From assembly GCA_000009845.1 (NCBI GenBank), contig AP006628.2, positions 466,302-530,301 of the forward strand: 64,000 bases of DNA, given 5' to 3'. Source of the DNA: Onion yellows phytoplasma OY-M (GTDB lineage Bacteria > Bacillota_I > Bacilli_A > Acholeplasmatales > Acholeplasmataceae). Under the pieces are notes generated by a model. That model saw only the letters and a program-made list of their open reading frames with translations, was not told the origin of the DNA and ran no database searches. Of this stretch, positions 47,754 to 57,711 are shown in pieces; position 1 is the first letter of the stretch; each line of letters begins with the position of its first letter. A program made the position numbers and the translations under genes.

Positions 47754-47864
47754 TTTTAAACCTCTTTTCTATTATCAAAAATAATTAAAGAATTTTTTTA
47801 GCATTTTCAAATACCCATAAATATAGGAAATTAATAAAAAATGATAAAACGAAACTCAATATTA

Positions 47865-48442
47865 TTATAACCTTTTTAAAAAAAATAAAAAGAATTTTAA
47901 AACAATTGAAATAATATCTAATATTCTTAAAACAATTTTAAACAACAAATCACCTATTTTAATGAAAGAGTTTAAAAGAAAATTATTAATTTCTTTCAAA
48001 AAATAAATAACAGAGCCACCAACAGAAACACTAAAAATCAGTTTTGCTATTTCTTTTATTTTTTCCCACATACTTTCACTAGGGTCCATTAATTTTTGAC
48101 CGGTAAGACTTGTTATAGAACTTTTAATATAACCTATAATACTACCAAAAACATCAATAAAAATTTTTAATATTTGCATTAAAAAATCAAACAATGAACT
48201 AAATAATTTTAAAGGATAAATTAAAATTATTAATTGTTCCCATATAAAAACAAATATAGTTTTTATAATATTATAAATATTAATAAAATTAATATTCCAA
48301 CCAACATTAAAACCAAATAAAAAAGATGATTTAGTAAAAAAAATACTATAAAAAATACTATAAAAAATACTATATAATAAATAAAAAAATCTTTAAAATC
48401 AAAGGAAATTAAATATTTTAAAAAATTAAAACTAAAAATCAT
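47865..48442 (-). CDS. large membrane protein, frameshifted near a 12-bp tandem repeat
   Basis: ATG 48442 opens MIFSFNFLKYLISFDFKDFF followed by (IVFF) repeats and hydrophobic sequence to 48263. In another frame, protein-like sequence (FLFGFNVGWNINFINIYNII, KTIFVFIWEQLIILIYPLKL) runs without a start codon through 48194 into the open 109-residue ORF (GQKLMDPSESMWEKIKEIAK) ending at 47865. One base added near the repeat joins both into about 192 residues, a multi-span membrane protein. Its ATG overlaps the end of the upstream reading frame, a sign of coupling. Function unknown. Confidence 0.45.
48338..48373. repeat. 12-bp tandem repeat, three perfect copies
   Basis: Unit AAAAAATACTAT three times. 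In the minus-strand gene it encodes repeated IVFF (or YSIF in the alternative frame). Copy-number change would keep the frame; slippage in the A6 runs inside would change it. Confidence 0.85.
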
Positions 48443-48902
48443 TTTCAGCGTCATCAATAGATTCCACAATTAAAGGATTTTTTATATTATTTAATTGATT
48501 TTTTAATTTTAAATTTTCTTTTAAAATTTCATCTAAATTATTATTTTCTTTATTTTCTTGATTATTATCTTTTTCATCAAAAATACCCTCAGAAAAATTA
48601 AGTCCTCCATGTTCTCAAAATTCTTTAATCATTGTTTCAACATGTTTTCTATATATACCTAAGTAATTCCCCATATTTGCCATTAATCTAACTAAGGCAC
48701 CATATTCACTAATATTAATTTTACCTTTTTTAAGATAATGGTTTACTATATCTCGTAATTCATCACTAAAATCATATTTACTTTTCAATTCTTTAATATA
48801 CAAATAAAGCCAATAAATAAAAATACCAAAGATAAAAGAAGTAAAAGAAATAAATACTTTAGATTCAACAATATTAATAATTGTTTGTTGTATATCCATC
48901 AA
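48432..48902 (-). CDS. membrane protein with in-frame TGA at codon 96
   Basis: ATG 48902 gives 95 residues: a transmembrane helix at about 14-35 (VFISFTSFIFGIFIYWLYLY) and a helical domain (YDFSDELRDIVNHYLKKGKI). It then meets TGA 48615-48617. The same frame continues for 60 residues (EHGGLNFSEGIFDEKDNNQE... ending VESIDDAENDF) to TAG 48432. The downstream gene's ATG (48442) overlaps this distal TAG, as expected if the full 156-residue protein was the original. Context EF-TGA-EHGG would suit tryptophan. Function unknown. Confidence 0.6.
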
Positions 48903-48920
48903 TTATTCCTTTCTATAAAA

Positions 48921-49085
48921 TTATTGCCTTTTTAATTTATTTATTATTTCAACTATTTTATTATTTTTTTGAATTGTTTCTAATTCTTTATTATTTTTGA
49001 TAAAAAAATTAATATATAAAAAAATACCAATAATTGAACCCATCAATAAACAAATAAAATTATCAAATAAATTATATTTTTTCAT
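48921..49085 (-). CDS. 54-residue single-span membrane protein
   Basis: ATG 49085 follows the ribosome site AAAGGAAAATTAG. MKKYNLFDNF, then a transmembrane segment (about 10-30, ICLLMGSIIGIFLYINFF) and a K/N/E-rich helical tail. It lies between the 105- and 95-residue membrane genes, with short gaps on both sides. No family recognised; the ribosome site and operon position support it. Confidence 0.55.
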   Translation of the reverse strand: MKKYNLFDNFICLLMGSIIGIFLYINFFIKNNKELETIQKNNKIVEIINKLKRQ

Positions 49086-49096
49086 CTAATTTTCCT

Positions 49097-49414
49097 TTAT
49101 TCTTTTTCAACCTTTTCATAATCTAATTTTTCAAAAAGCAATTTAGGCATAAAGTGAGCTATTAAACAAAATGAAAGACTACCAATAACAAAAATATAAA
49201 TAAGAGTTGTAAAAATTTCATTATTAATTTGAAAAAATGAAAATAAACTCAAAAAACCAAATAATACAAAAAATCCAAAACTAATTAAAATCATTAAAGC
49301 CATTATTACACCAAATAAATTCAAATAAACATCATTTATATTCATTCCCAAATCACTTCCGCAACATTGACAATGTTCGTAAAATTCTTTCTTTATTTTT
49401 TGTTTTTTATCCAT
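49097..49414 (-). CDS. membrane protein with N-terminal CxxC motif (hypothetical)
   Basis: This is a 105-residue protein. The N-terminus EFYEHCQCCGSD has three closely spaced cysteines that could bind metal. Two transmembrane helices follow (about 33-60, FGVIMALMILISFGFFVLF; about 68-92, TTLIYIFVIGSLSFCLIAH) and the C-terminus is charged. It is the third gene of the inserted minus-strand run, starting 12 bp upstream of the 54-residue gene. Family unknown. Confidence 0.6.
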   Translation of the reverse strand: MDKKQKIKKEFYEHCQCCGSDLGMNINDVYLNLFGVIMALMILISFGFFVLFGFLSLFSFFQINNEIFTTLIYIFVIGSLSFCLIAHFMPKLLFEKLDYEKVEKE

Positions 49415-49470
49415 TTTAAAAAAATCCTTAATTTTAACTTAATTTATTCATATATTCATATATTATCCTT

Positions 49471-49500
49471 AATGAGTGTTTTTTTAAAAAAACACTCATT
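49471..49500. terminator. long perfect hairpin after the 37-residue gene
   Basis: AATGAGTGTTTTTT pairs with AAAAAACACTCATT around a TA loop, overlapping the stop codon of the 37-residue gene. No separate T tail, so it is either a terminator or an RNA-stabilising end. Confidence 0.5.
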
Positions 49501-49613
49501 TATTTAATCCATATAATTTTAGTTGCATCAGGAACAATAAAACCAAGTTTATAAGCTGCAAATATAAAAATACAACCAAGAGCAATTAAAATTAATATTT
49601 GTCTTAAAGTCAT
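49500..49613 (-). CDS. 37-residue membrane peptide
   Basis: An excellent ribosome site (AAAAAGGAGGATAAAAA) precedes ATG 49613. MTLRQILILIALGCIFIFAA is a single transmembrane helix, followed by YKLGFIVPDATKIIWIK. Size and form recall minor coat or assembly peptides of filamentous phages, or small PMU membrane peptides; sequence alone cannot decide. It lies 15 bp after the 55-residue gene. Confidence 0.55.
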   Translation of the reverse strand: MTLRQILILIALGCIFIFAAYKLGFIVPDATKIIWIK

Positions 49614-49628
49614 TTTTTATCCTCCTTT

Positions 49629-49796
49629 TTATGATTTAGCTATTGATAAATAACCTTTTGAAGCAAAATAAACAATCAAAGGAATAACAATGCCTAATGT
49701 AGGTAAAATCCAATATGTAAAAAAACTGCCTAAAGTTAATTTATTTATTCTAAAAGATTTTTTACTGAAATAAGAACGCCTGTAATTTCTCGCCAT
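49629..49796 (-). CDS. 55-residue basic membrane protein
   Basis: The ribosome site AAAAGGAGATTAAA is just before ATG 49796. The basic N-terminus MARNYRRSYFSKKSFR leads to a transmembrane helix (about 27-45, YWILPTLGIVIPLIVYFA) and a short tail. The positively charged arm next to one helix is the layout of filamentous-phage coat proteins (charge reversed end to end) and of many small membrane peptides. It is the first gene of the inserted block. Phage origin is only a suggestion. Confidence 0.55.
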   Translation of the reverse strand: MARNYRRSYFSKKSFRINKLTLGSFFTYWILPTLGIVIPLIVYFASKGYLSIAKS

Positions 49797-49860
49797 TTTA
49801 ATCTCCTTTTTTATTATTTAATAAGAAAAATATTTTTTAGTATTTAGAAACAATAAGGAA

Positions 49861-49888
49861 ACCAACTTAAAAGTTGGTATTTTTTTTA
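49861..49888 (+). terminator. hairpin at the right edge of the inserted block
   Basis: Stem ACCAACT/AGTTGGT, loop TAAA, then a run of Ts on the plus strand. Transporter homology resumes about 25-50 bp further on. Confidence 0.7.
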
Positions 49889-49911
49889 ATGGTTCTTTAA
49901 TCGCCTACAAT

Positions 49912-51408
49912 ATTTGAAGGTTTAATCCAAAAAGAAGAAATAAATTTTGAAGGTTTTTGCGATTAATTAAAAAAAATAGCAACTCCAAACGAACCAATTC
50001 AATTTGTAACATTCCAAAATACTACTGCAATCCCAGTAATTGAAAAATAGTAGCGCAAACAAATATGCAAGAATCACAGCCACTTGTTAAAAAACAATGA
50101 TTAAGTAGTCCTCCTGCATGCTTTCAGGATGTTTCACAAAAGAAATCCGATATTTTTGTAATAGATAGTTTTATGGTTAGATGGGCTTGTGCCTCAGATA
50201 ATAATTTAGCTTTTTTTAACATGAATTCCAAAAATTTAAGTCATTCTGCTTGCCCTCAAGGTTTGGGAATGTTTTTGCCTAAAAAAATGAAAAAGATAGA
50301 AGAATACCAAATTTACAAGAAAAGATAAATACCGCATTATTGGAATTGAGATTAGTAAAACAAGAAGAAGGCAAATTCCTAGATATTATAGATTTAAAAA
50401 ATAAACTTAATAGCTTGGAAAACAAATTAGAAAGATTAGCAAATCCAGAAACACAAATTACACATGAAAATGAAGAAATAAAAATAACAACAAAACAAAT
50501 AGAACAATTAGTAAAAATCACAGATATTGACACACTAAAAGCAAAACTTAAGGAACTTACAAATCCATTAGAACAAAATAAATCAATTTTAAGTGATAAT
50601 GAAAAACAAAACTTAATAAATGAAATTGCAAAAACAAAAAAACAAATCACAAACATAGAAAAAATAACCAAAAAATGGGTAGACGATATTTTTGAAAACC
50701 ACCAAGAAACAATTAATCTAGCAAAAATAATACTTGGTCACAAATTAGAAAAACTTTTCCATCTTATAAAGAAGGACTTAAAACTACTTTAATTTTGGCT
50801 ATTGATGGTCTTTTTTTAGGCTTTTTATTAGTTATTTTATGCACCTTAATGAAAAATGCCCAATCCAATAATCCTTATATATTAAAAATTAGCAAAGGAA
50901 TAAATTGGATCTTTGATATTTTATTTTTCATTTTAAAAACGATGCCAACAGCAGCCCAAGCAATGCTTGTTTATTATGGCATTGGAAAGCTTTGTAATAA
51001 AGGTGTTATTACTTCTCTTAATGCAGGACTTTTGGTTTTGATTCTTAATTCTTTAGCAAACATTAATGTAATTTTAATGCAGAATATCAAATTTTTAGAT
51101 AAAGGACAAATTGAAGCGGCATTGAGTTTGGGAATGAGCCAAAGACAAGTTTTTTCTCTATTGTTTTTCCCCAAGCTTTGAAAAGATCATTGCCTTTTAT
51201 TATCCAACAATTCATCACAAACATTAAAGATAGTTCTTTTTTTGCTATGATAGGCGTCTCTGAGTTAACTTTAGTAGCTAAAAATAATACTGGAGTGACT
51301 TTTAATCCGATCTTGCCTTTTGCTATGATAACTGGTTTTTACTTAAGTATCATTGTTATTACTAATTTATTAAACAAAATATTTACTAAAAATATCCTTC
51401 ATAAATAA
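49912..51408 (+). pseudogene. transporter paralog 4, 3' part, heavily damaged
   Basis: Homology to the binding-protein/permease fusions resumes near 49912 (EEINFEGFCD, stop, LKK) and runs to the C-terminus. Lesions seen: TAA 49963-49965 and TAG 50047-50049, a missing base near 50098, a frameshift near 50283 (A7 run) and others near 50755 and 51160-51180. Open pieces are 50340-50792, 50795-51181 (permease with EAA loop) and 51178-51408. It overlaps the end of paralog 3 by about 20 codons with different sequence, so it comes from a separate gene. Confidence 0.85.
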
Positions 51409-51446
51409 ATAATTTTTCAAAGTTTTAACACCGAAACCTGATAAAA

Positions 51447-51473
51447 GGACATTAGCTAATGTGTTCTTTTTTG
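51447..51473 (+). terminator. weak terminator after transporter paralog 4
   Basis: Imperfect inverted repeat GGACATTA / TAATGTGTTC followed by six Ts, upstream of the tRNA promoter. Confidence 0.35.
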
Positions 51474-51542
51474 GGTGGCGGGCATGTAAATATTATTTTG
51501 GTTTATGATTTTGAGGAAAAAAAACAAAAATCAAAATAAAAC

Positions 51543-51551
51543 TGATATAAT
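51543..51551 (+). promoter_or_regulatory. extended -10 promoter for tRNA-Leu
   Basis: TGATATAAT, 37 bp before the mature tRNA end; no -35. Confidence 0.55.
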
Positions 51552-51587
51552 ATATAAGTATGATATTTTTATCATTTAAAACAAAAA

Positions 51588-51672
51588 GCTGATGTGGCGG
51601 AATGGTAGACGCACTTGACTCAAAATCAAGCGAGCAATACTCATGTCGGTTCGAGTCCGACCATCAGTACCA
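51588..51672 (+). tRNA. tRNA-Leu (anticodon CAA)
   Basis: An 85-base class II tRNA. The acceptor stem is GCTGATG/CATCAGT (first pair G-T) with discriminator A and encoded CCA. D-arm TGGCGG...GTAGACGCA. The anticodon stem CTTGA/TCAAG carries loop CTCAAAA with CAA at positions 34-36. A long variable arm (CGAGCAATACTCATG) and T-arm GTCGGTTCGAGTCCGAC complete it. The long variable arm and CAA anticodon make it tRNA-Leu reading TTG. It lies just upstream of polC. Confidence 0.96.
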
Positions 51673-51838
51673 TTAATTTATTTTTATTTATAATTGCATC
51701 TATGAAAAGAAATAACAAATAAAAAATTGCATGAATTTCATGTGTTTTTTTATTTGTTTTATTTTTTAAAAAACGATTTGAAACAACAATTTTGATTTCT
51801 TGCCTCTTTTCCCAATCAACTATTAGGTGGTATTTATT

Positions 51839-54800
51839 GTGTCTACTCATTCATTTAAACAATTTATCGAACAAAAAGGTTTTTGCAAAAAATATTTTCA
51901 AAATCCTCAAATAAAAAAAATATCAGTTTGCCAAAAAAGCCCAAAATGGGTTTTACAAATCACATTTAAACATTTACCTTTAGTTTGTGATTTAGCATTT
52001 TTTTTAGAACAATTACTCCAAGAATTAACTATTTTATGGAAAAACCAAGCGCAAACTAAGCCTAATTTGCCCCAAATTGAATACCACATCGATTTTGAAA
52101 ATTGGGATTATCTAGAATCTTTGGCAGAAAGTTATTTTAATTATATTATAAACCAAGCCATTTTAATAAAAAAATATCATGATTTAGATTATTTTGCAAT
52201 TCAAAATCACCAAGTAAATTTTCAAAACGGCAAATTTATCATTTTTGTAAATCCTAATGCATTTAAATGTTTAAATAAAAAAATGGGACTTCTTCAAGAT
52301 TTTTTTTCTAAATTTTATGGTTTTAAAAATGAATTTATCTTATCAACAGATAGAAAAATTGATATCAATAGAAAAAAATCCACAAATATTGAAATCGAAG
52401 AATTGCAACAAAATCCGAATCATCAAACCAACTCCAACGAACAAAATCAAGAAAAAAATCCAAATAACAAATCAAATCCAACTTCTCAAACCGATCAAAC
52501 AAAACAAGCAAAAACACCACCCCAAGCAAAAGCATATAATCATAATAAAGGAGCTTATAATAGCAATTCTAAAATGACAACTAAAGATACAAAAATAAAA
52601 GATCTTCCTAAAAATAAACAAGAGCTGGAAGAATTCAACCGTCAAAATCCCAATACTTATGTAATTGTTGAAGGTTTTTTGGCTCATCCTATCAAAGAAG
52701 CTAATTTTCAGTATTCTTATTTAAAATTTGTTATAGAAGAAAACGACAATGATTTTTCTATCGAAAATAAAGATGCTATTTTAATTCAAAAAAAAGTGTC
52801 CAAAGATGAAAAAGAACAATTTTTAAAAGCCAATTACCAAACTGGACAATTATTTAGAATCACAGCTCGAATTAATTATAGTGCTTGGGACGATATTCAT
52901 TTAATGATGACACAATACGAAACCCTAGAATCAGATTCAATTTCGCCTTCATTAATCCGCCAAGACTTGGGTTTTCAAGGCAAAAAAAGAATTGAATTTC
53001 ACACTCACACTAAAATGTCTAATTTAGACGCCATTAACAGTGCCAAAGAATATTTACAAATAGCAGAATCATGGGGACACGAAGCGATTGCTTTTACGGA
53101 TCATGACGGCATTTATGCTTACCCTGAAATTAACGAACATGCCAAAAATAAAAAAATCAAACCTATTTATGGAGTGGAAGTTGATTTTATTGAAGAAAAA
53201 CCTATTTATATCACCAATCAAAAAGAAGATAATTTAGAAAAAGATTTTGTTTTAAAAGAAGCTACTTATGTGGTTTTTGACTTGGAAACTACTGGATTAT
53301 CTAATGTTCGTGACAAAATTATTGAAATCGCTGGAGTAAAAATTAAAAAAGGAAACAAAATAGGAGAGTTTCAAAAATTTATCGACCCGCAACAAAAATT
53401 AACCAAAACTATCACCGATATTACCAATATTACGGATGAAATGCTTCAAGGACAACAAACAATTGACCAAGTTTTACCACAATTTTTAGCTTTTGCCAAA
53501 GACTGTGTTTTAGTGGCTCACAACGCTTCTTTTGATATTAATTTTTTAAAAGAAAAAGCAAAAGAACTCAAAATATCTTTGGAACCACAACCCATTATTG
53601 ATACCATGGCGTTGTCTCAACGTTATTTCAGTAATCTTTTAAAATATTTTTCTTTAAAAAGATTGGCAACTTTTTTCAAAGTCAAATTAGAAGACCATCA
53701 CCGTGCACTTGCGGATGCCACTGCCACAGCAGAAATTTTTATCAAAATGATTGATCAATTGGCAGATCCAACCAAAGATCCCAAAGACGAACAAGTAATT
53801 ACTTTTTTTGACTTACAAGAAAAAATCGATCCCAAATACGAAAGACCTTATCACATCAATATTTTAGTGGCTAATCAAACCGGTTATCGCAATCTTTTTG
53901 AACTTTTAAGCAACGCTTTAACTAAGGATTTTAACAAAAGCCCTCGTGTTTTAAAATCTAATTTAGCTAATTTAAGACAAGGTCTTTTAGTGGGTAGTGG
54001 TTGCATGAATAGCAATATTTTTGAAATAGCTCTCAATCAAAACATTTCCAAATTGAAAAAAGCTATTTCTTTTTACGATTACATCGAAGTGCAACCTCCC
54101 CAAGCTTATAAACATTTAATTCATGATTTAGGCAAAAACGGGCTTCAAATCATTGAAACTACTCTCAAAACCATCATAAAAGAATCCCAAAAACAAGCAA
54201 AAATAGTAATTGCCACTGGGGACGTTCATTATATTCATCCTTGGGAAAAAGATTATCGCGAAATTTATATTAGTGCCAAAATGGTAGGAGGCGGCTTACA
54301 CAAATTATCTAGATACGAAAATAAAAACTTGCCAGAAAATCACCTTTTAACCACCCAAGAAATGATAGATGCATTTGCCTTTTTACAAGATGAAAAATTA
54401 ATTTATGAAATTGTAATTGAAAATACTCATTTGCTTAATTCCAAAATTGAAAAAATCAAAGCTTTTTCTTCGGAACTATTTTCTTTCAAAGACGACGCTT
54501 TCAAAGCCAACTTACAAATACCAAGCATCAAAGAAGAAATTAAGCGTTTGGTTGATACAAAAGTTAAACAAATGTACGGCGCAACTCCCCACCCTTTAAT
54601 TAAAGAAAGATTAGATCAAGAGTTAAAAAGTATTATCGGAGAGACAAAAAACGAAAAATCTAATAAAAATATTGCTCCTGTTTATTATTTATCACATTTA
54701 TTAGTTAAAAATTCTTTGGAAAAAGGTTATTTAGTAGGCTCACGTGGTTCGATTGGTTCTTCTTTAGTAGCAACTATGTTAGAAATTACCGAAGTAAATC

Positions 54801-56542
54801 CGTTAAAACCACATTATTATTGTCCACAATGCAACTACACTATTGTCCAATTAAAACCACAAGAAAAAGAACAATATTACAACTCAGAAGAAGAAAAATA
54901 CCACAACGAACTTGATAAGGTTTTTTCGGGATACGATTTGCCAAACATGCCTTGTCCCAAATGCGACACTCAGTTCAAAAAAGACGGTCATGACATTCCT
55001 TTTGAAACTTTTCTAGGCTTTGAAGGCAACAAAACTCCTGATATTGATCTAAATTTTGCAGGTGATTACCAAAGCCAAGCCCACAATTACATTAAAGAAT
55101 TATTAGGAGAAAAACACGCTTTTAGAGCAGGAACCATCCAGACTGTTGCCCAAAGAAACGCTTATGGCTATACGATGGGTTTTGTAGAAGAAAAACAAAA
55201 ACAATGGCGCAAACAAAAAGTAGCCCAAATTGCCAACAAAATCGAAGGAGTTAAACGTTCTAATGGCCAGCATCCAGGAGGAATTGTTGTTGTGCCGCCC
55301 GATCGCAGTATTTATGAAGTAACTCCTGTCCAATATCCAGCTAATGACACCAATTGGAAAACCACTCATTTTGATTATCATTCCTTTGAGCAAAATCTTT
55401 TTAAATTAGACATTTTAGGACATGATGATCCTATGATGATTAAATTTTTGATGGATTATGTTAAAGAAAATCGAAGAATTTTCCCTTTCACAAGAGCCCA
55501 AGATATTCCTGTAGATGATCCCGAAGTTTATAAATTGTTTTCCAACGAATTCAAAATTGATTCTTCTGTAAATCCAGGAAATAAAATCACTATTGATTCT
55601 TTGGGTATTCCTGAATTTGGAACTATTTTTGTCAAACAAATGTTAAAAGATTTAACAACCGCTAAAAAAAATTCACAAAAACAAGCAATTAAAATTAATT
55701 TTGCTGCTTTAGTAAAAATCTCAGGACTTTCACATGGAACTGATGTTTGGAACCAAAACGCCAGAGATGCTATCAACAAAACAGGCGAATTTGAAAAATA
55801 CAAAAATAAAACAATTTCTTTTGATGATATAATTGGTTGTCGTGATGATATTATGTTACAACTACAAGAAAAAGGGCTTGATCCTTTAAAAGCTTTTGAT
55901 ATTATGGAATTTATCCGTAAAGGCAAACCCCAAGATGATTTTCAAACATGGAACAAATACAAACAAGAAATAAAAGACAAAGTAGAAGCTTGGTATATTG
56001 ATTCTGCTGCTAAAATTAAATATTTATTCCCTAAAGCGCATGCCACTGCTTATGTTATTATGGCTTTGAGGATTGCGTGGTTTAAAATGCATGCACCATT
56101 AGCTTTTTATAGTGGTTATTTTTCTAAAAGAACAGAACAATTCGACCACCAAACCATGATTAGTAACGATATAAAAATTATTAAAGAAAAATTAAATAAG
56201 CTTGCAGAATTGAAAAAAAGTAAAAAAATCAAAGCCAAAGAAGATGCTTTAATAAATACTTTAAAAATTGCCGAAGAAATGGTACATCGTGGTTTTAAAT
56301 TTTTAACTGTTGATTTTAATAAATCAGATGTTAGTGTTTTAAAAATAGAAGATGGTGGTTTTTTAAGGATGCCACTGCTTTCGCTTGATGGTCTAGGTTT
56401 GATTGCTGCTAATAAAATTGTAGAGGCGCGCCAAGAAAAACCATTTACTAAAGATGATTTTGCCACTCGTTCTAAAATTAATAAAACCATTTTAGCCAAA
56501 GCAAAACAAGAAAACCTTTTAGATTCTTTAGAAGATGAATGA
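51839..56542 (+). CDS. polC: DNA polymerase III alpha subunit, PolC type
   Basis: This main replicative polymerase of low-GC Gram-positives has about 1567 residues. Order: helical N-terminal domain, a low-complexity N/Q/K linker (about 190-245), OB fold, first half of the PHP domain (FHTHTKMSNLDA), an inserted DnaQ-like 3'-5' exonuclease (VVFDLETTGL, VAHNASFDINFL, HHRALADATATAEIF), second PHP half, a zinc-binding pair (CPQCNYT, CPKCDTQF) and the palm with TPDIDLNFAGDY. I chose GTG 51839 because the earlier in-frame GTG 51827 lies within the ribosome site (TTAGGTGG). Ends with TGA. Confidence 0.95.
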   Translation: MSTHSFKQFIEQKGFCKKYFQNPQIKKISVCQKSPKWVLQITFKHLPLVCDLAFFLEQLLQELTILWKNQAQTKPNLPQIEYHIDFENWDYLESLAESYFNYIINQAILIKKYHDLDYFAIQNHQVNFQNGKFIIFVNPNAFKCLNKKMGLLQDFFSKFYGFKNEFILSTDRKIDINRKKSTNIEIEELQQNPNHQTNSNEQNQEKNPNNKSNPTSQTDQTKQAKTPPQAKAYNHNKGAYNSNSKMTTKDTKIKDLPKNKQELEEFNRQNPNTYVIVEGFLAHPIKEANFQYSYLKFVIEENDNDFSIENKDAILIQKKVSKDEKEQFLKANYQTGQLFRITARINYSAWDDIHLMMTQYETLESDSISPSLIRQDLGFQGKKRIEFHTHTKMSNLDAINSAKEYLQIAESWGHEAIAFTDHDGIYAYPEINEHAKNKKIKPIYGVEVDFIEEKPIYITNQKEDNLEKDFVLKEATYVVFDLETTGLSNVRDKIIEIAGVKIKKGNKIGEFQKFIDPQQKLTKTITDITNITDEMLQGQQTIDQVLPQFLAFAKDCVLVAHNASFDINFLKEKAKELKISLEPQPIIDTMALSQRYFSNLLKYFSLKRLATFFKVKLEDHHRALADATATAEIFIKMIDQLADPTKDPKDEQVITFFDLQEKIDPKYERPYHINILVANQTGYRNLFELLSNALTKDFNKSPRVLKSNLANLRQGLLVGSGCMNSNIFEIALNQNISKLKKAISFYDYIEVQPPQAYKHLIHDLGKNGLQIIETTLKTIIKESQKQAKIVIATGDVHYIHPWEKDYREIYISAKMVGGGLHKLSRYENKNLPENHLLTTQEMIDAFAFLQDEKLIYEIVIENTHLLNSKIEKIKAFSSELFSFKDDAFKANLQIPSIKEEIKRLVDTKVKQMYGATPHPLIKERLDQELKSIIGETKNEKSNKNIAPVYYLSHLLVKNSLEKGYLVGSRGSIGSSLVATMLEITEVNPLKPHYYCPQCNYTIVQLKPQEKEQYYNSEEEKYHNELDKVFSGYDLPNMPCPKCDTQFKKDGHDIPFETFLGFEGNKTPDIDLNFAGDYQSQAHNYIKELLGEKHAFRAGTIQTVAQRNAYGYTMGFVEEKQKQWRKQKVAQIANKIEGVKRSNGQHPGGIVVVPPDRSIYEVTPVQYPANDTNWKTTHFDYHSFEQNLFKLDILGHDDPMMIKFLMDYVKENRRIFPFTRAQDIPVDDPEVYKLFSNEFKIDSSVNPGNKITIDSLGIPEFGTIFVKQMLKDLTTAKKNSQKQAIKINFAALVKISGLSHGTDVWNQNARDAINKTGEFEKYKNKTISFDDIIGCRDDIMLQLQEKGLDPLKAFDIMEFIRKGKPQDDFQTWNKYKQEIKDKVEAWYIDSAAKIKYLFPKAHATAYVIMALRIAWFKMHAPLAFYSGYFSKRTEQFDHQTMISNDIKIIKEKLNKLAELKKSKKIKAKEDALINTLKIAEEMVHRGFKFLTVDFNKSDVSVLKIEDGGFLRMPLLSLDGLGLIAANKIVEARQEKPFTKDDFATRSKINKTILAKAKQENLLDSLEDE

Positions 56543-56603
56543 AATTAAAAAAACAAATAATAAATAAATTTGGTTAAATCCACAAAAATATTAAAGATGA
56601 TTT

Positions 56604-56612
56604 TGCTATAAT
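56604..56612 (+). promoter_or_regulatory. extended -10 promoter for trpS
   Basis: TGCTATAAT. The transcript would begin near 56620, which makes the first in-frame TTG (56621) too early to be the start codon. Confidence 0.55.
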
Positions 56613-56650
56613 AAATCATTTTGCAAAAAATAAAAAAGGAGGTGATAAAA

Positions 56651-57658
56651 TTGATACCAAATAAAAGATTAGTGTCAGGGATCAAACCAACGGGCGATCT
56701 TACTTTAGGAAATTATATTGGGGTTTTAAAACCTTTGCTATATTTGCAACAAAACTTAAAAAATTTTGATTTTTATCTTTTTATAGCTGACTTGCACGCC
56801 CTTACTTTTTATCAAGAACCCCAAACACTAAAACAACAAATCAAAAAAATAGCAGCTCTTTATTTGGCAACAGGGCTTGATCCTGAAAAAATAAATTTGT
56901 TTGTTCAATCTGAAGTAACACAACATACTTATTTGGGTTATCTCTTGGAATGCAATTCTTATTTTTCTGAACTACAAAGAATGATTCAATATAAGGAAAA
57001 AAGCAAAATTAATGCAGAAGGAATAAGGACTTCTTTATTTACTTACCCCACATTGATGGCAGCTGATATTTTGATTTATGATGCAAATTTAGTGCCTATT
57101 GGCAAAGATCAAAAACAACATTTAGAATTAACTAAAAACTTGGCTACAAGATTTAACAATTTATATGGCAATACTTTTGTTGTTCCGGAACCTTTTTTTA
57201 ATCCTTTGGGTTCGAAAATAAAATCTTTGCAAAACCCTTTGAAAAAAATGAGTAAAAGTGATACGGAAAATCCTAAAAGCTATATTTTACTTTTGGATGA
57301 TCCTCAAATAATTAAAAGTAAAATTGCCCAAACTGTTACAGATTCCCAAAAAATAATTAAATATGATCCAGAAAATAAACCTGGAATTTCTAATCTTTTA
57401 ACCATTTATGCTTCTTTAAAGCAAATTAGTATTTTTGAAAGTGAAAAACTTTTTCAAAAAAGTAATTATAAAGAGTTAAAAAATAAAGTCGGTGAAGAAA
57501 TAATTAATTTTGTTGTACCTTTGCAACAAAAATTTTATCAATTAATTAATAGTGCAAAATTGGATGATATTTTAAATAAAGGAGCCCAAAAAGCTTCCTT
57601 GATTGCAGAGAAAAAAATCCAACAGGTACGAAAAAAATTAGGTATTTCAAGGTTTTGA
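56651..57658 (+). CDS. trpS: tryptophanyl-tRNA synthetase
   Basis: This 335-residue class I synthetase attaches tryptophan to tRNA-Trp. The HIGH-type motif TLGN (18-21) lies in SGIKPTGDLTLGNYIG, GKDQKQHLELTKNLA is the substrate region, and KMSKS is at 199-203. TTG 56651 is preceded at 8 bases by a perfect AAAAAGGAGGTGAT ribosome site. The in-frame TTG 56621 is rejected because it lies upstream of that site and at the predicted transcript start. Ends with TGA, so UGA is a stop in this cell. Confidence 0.95.
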   Translation: MIPNKRLVSGIKPTGDLTLGNYIGVLKPLLYLQQNLKNFDFYLFIADLHALTFYQEPQTLKQQIKKIAALYLATGLDPEKINLFVQSEVTQHTYLGYLLECNSYFSELQRMIQYKEKSKINAEGIRTSLFTYPTLMAADILIYDANLVPIGKDQKQHLELTKNLATRFNNLYGNTFVVPEPFFNPLGSKIKSLQNPLKKMSKSDTENPKSYILLLDDPQIIKSKIAQTVTDSQKIIKYDPENKPGISNLLTIYASLKQISIFESEKLFQKSNYKELKNKVGEEIINFVVPLQQKFYQLINSAKLDDILNKGAQKASLIAEKKIQQVRKKLGISRF

Positions 57659-57676
57659 TGTATAATATTTATAAAT

Positions 57677-57709
57677 AAAAAAGACAACCTTTTTAGGGTT
57701 GTCTTTTTT
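57677..57709. terminator. bidirectional terminator trpS / sufU
   Basis: Stem AAAAAAGACAACC/GGTTGTCTTTTTT with T runs on both strands, between convergent genes. Confidence 0.85.
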
Positions 57710-57711
57710 AT

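Noticed and set aside
48338..48373. CRISPR-like array
   Set aside because: Units are 12 bp, contiguous, without spacers, and lie in a coding frame. No CRISPR array or cas gene was found in the window.
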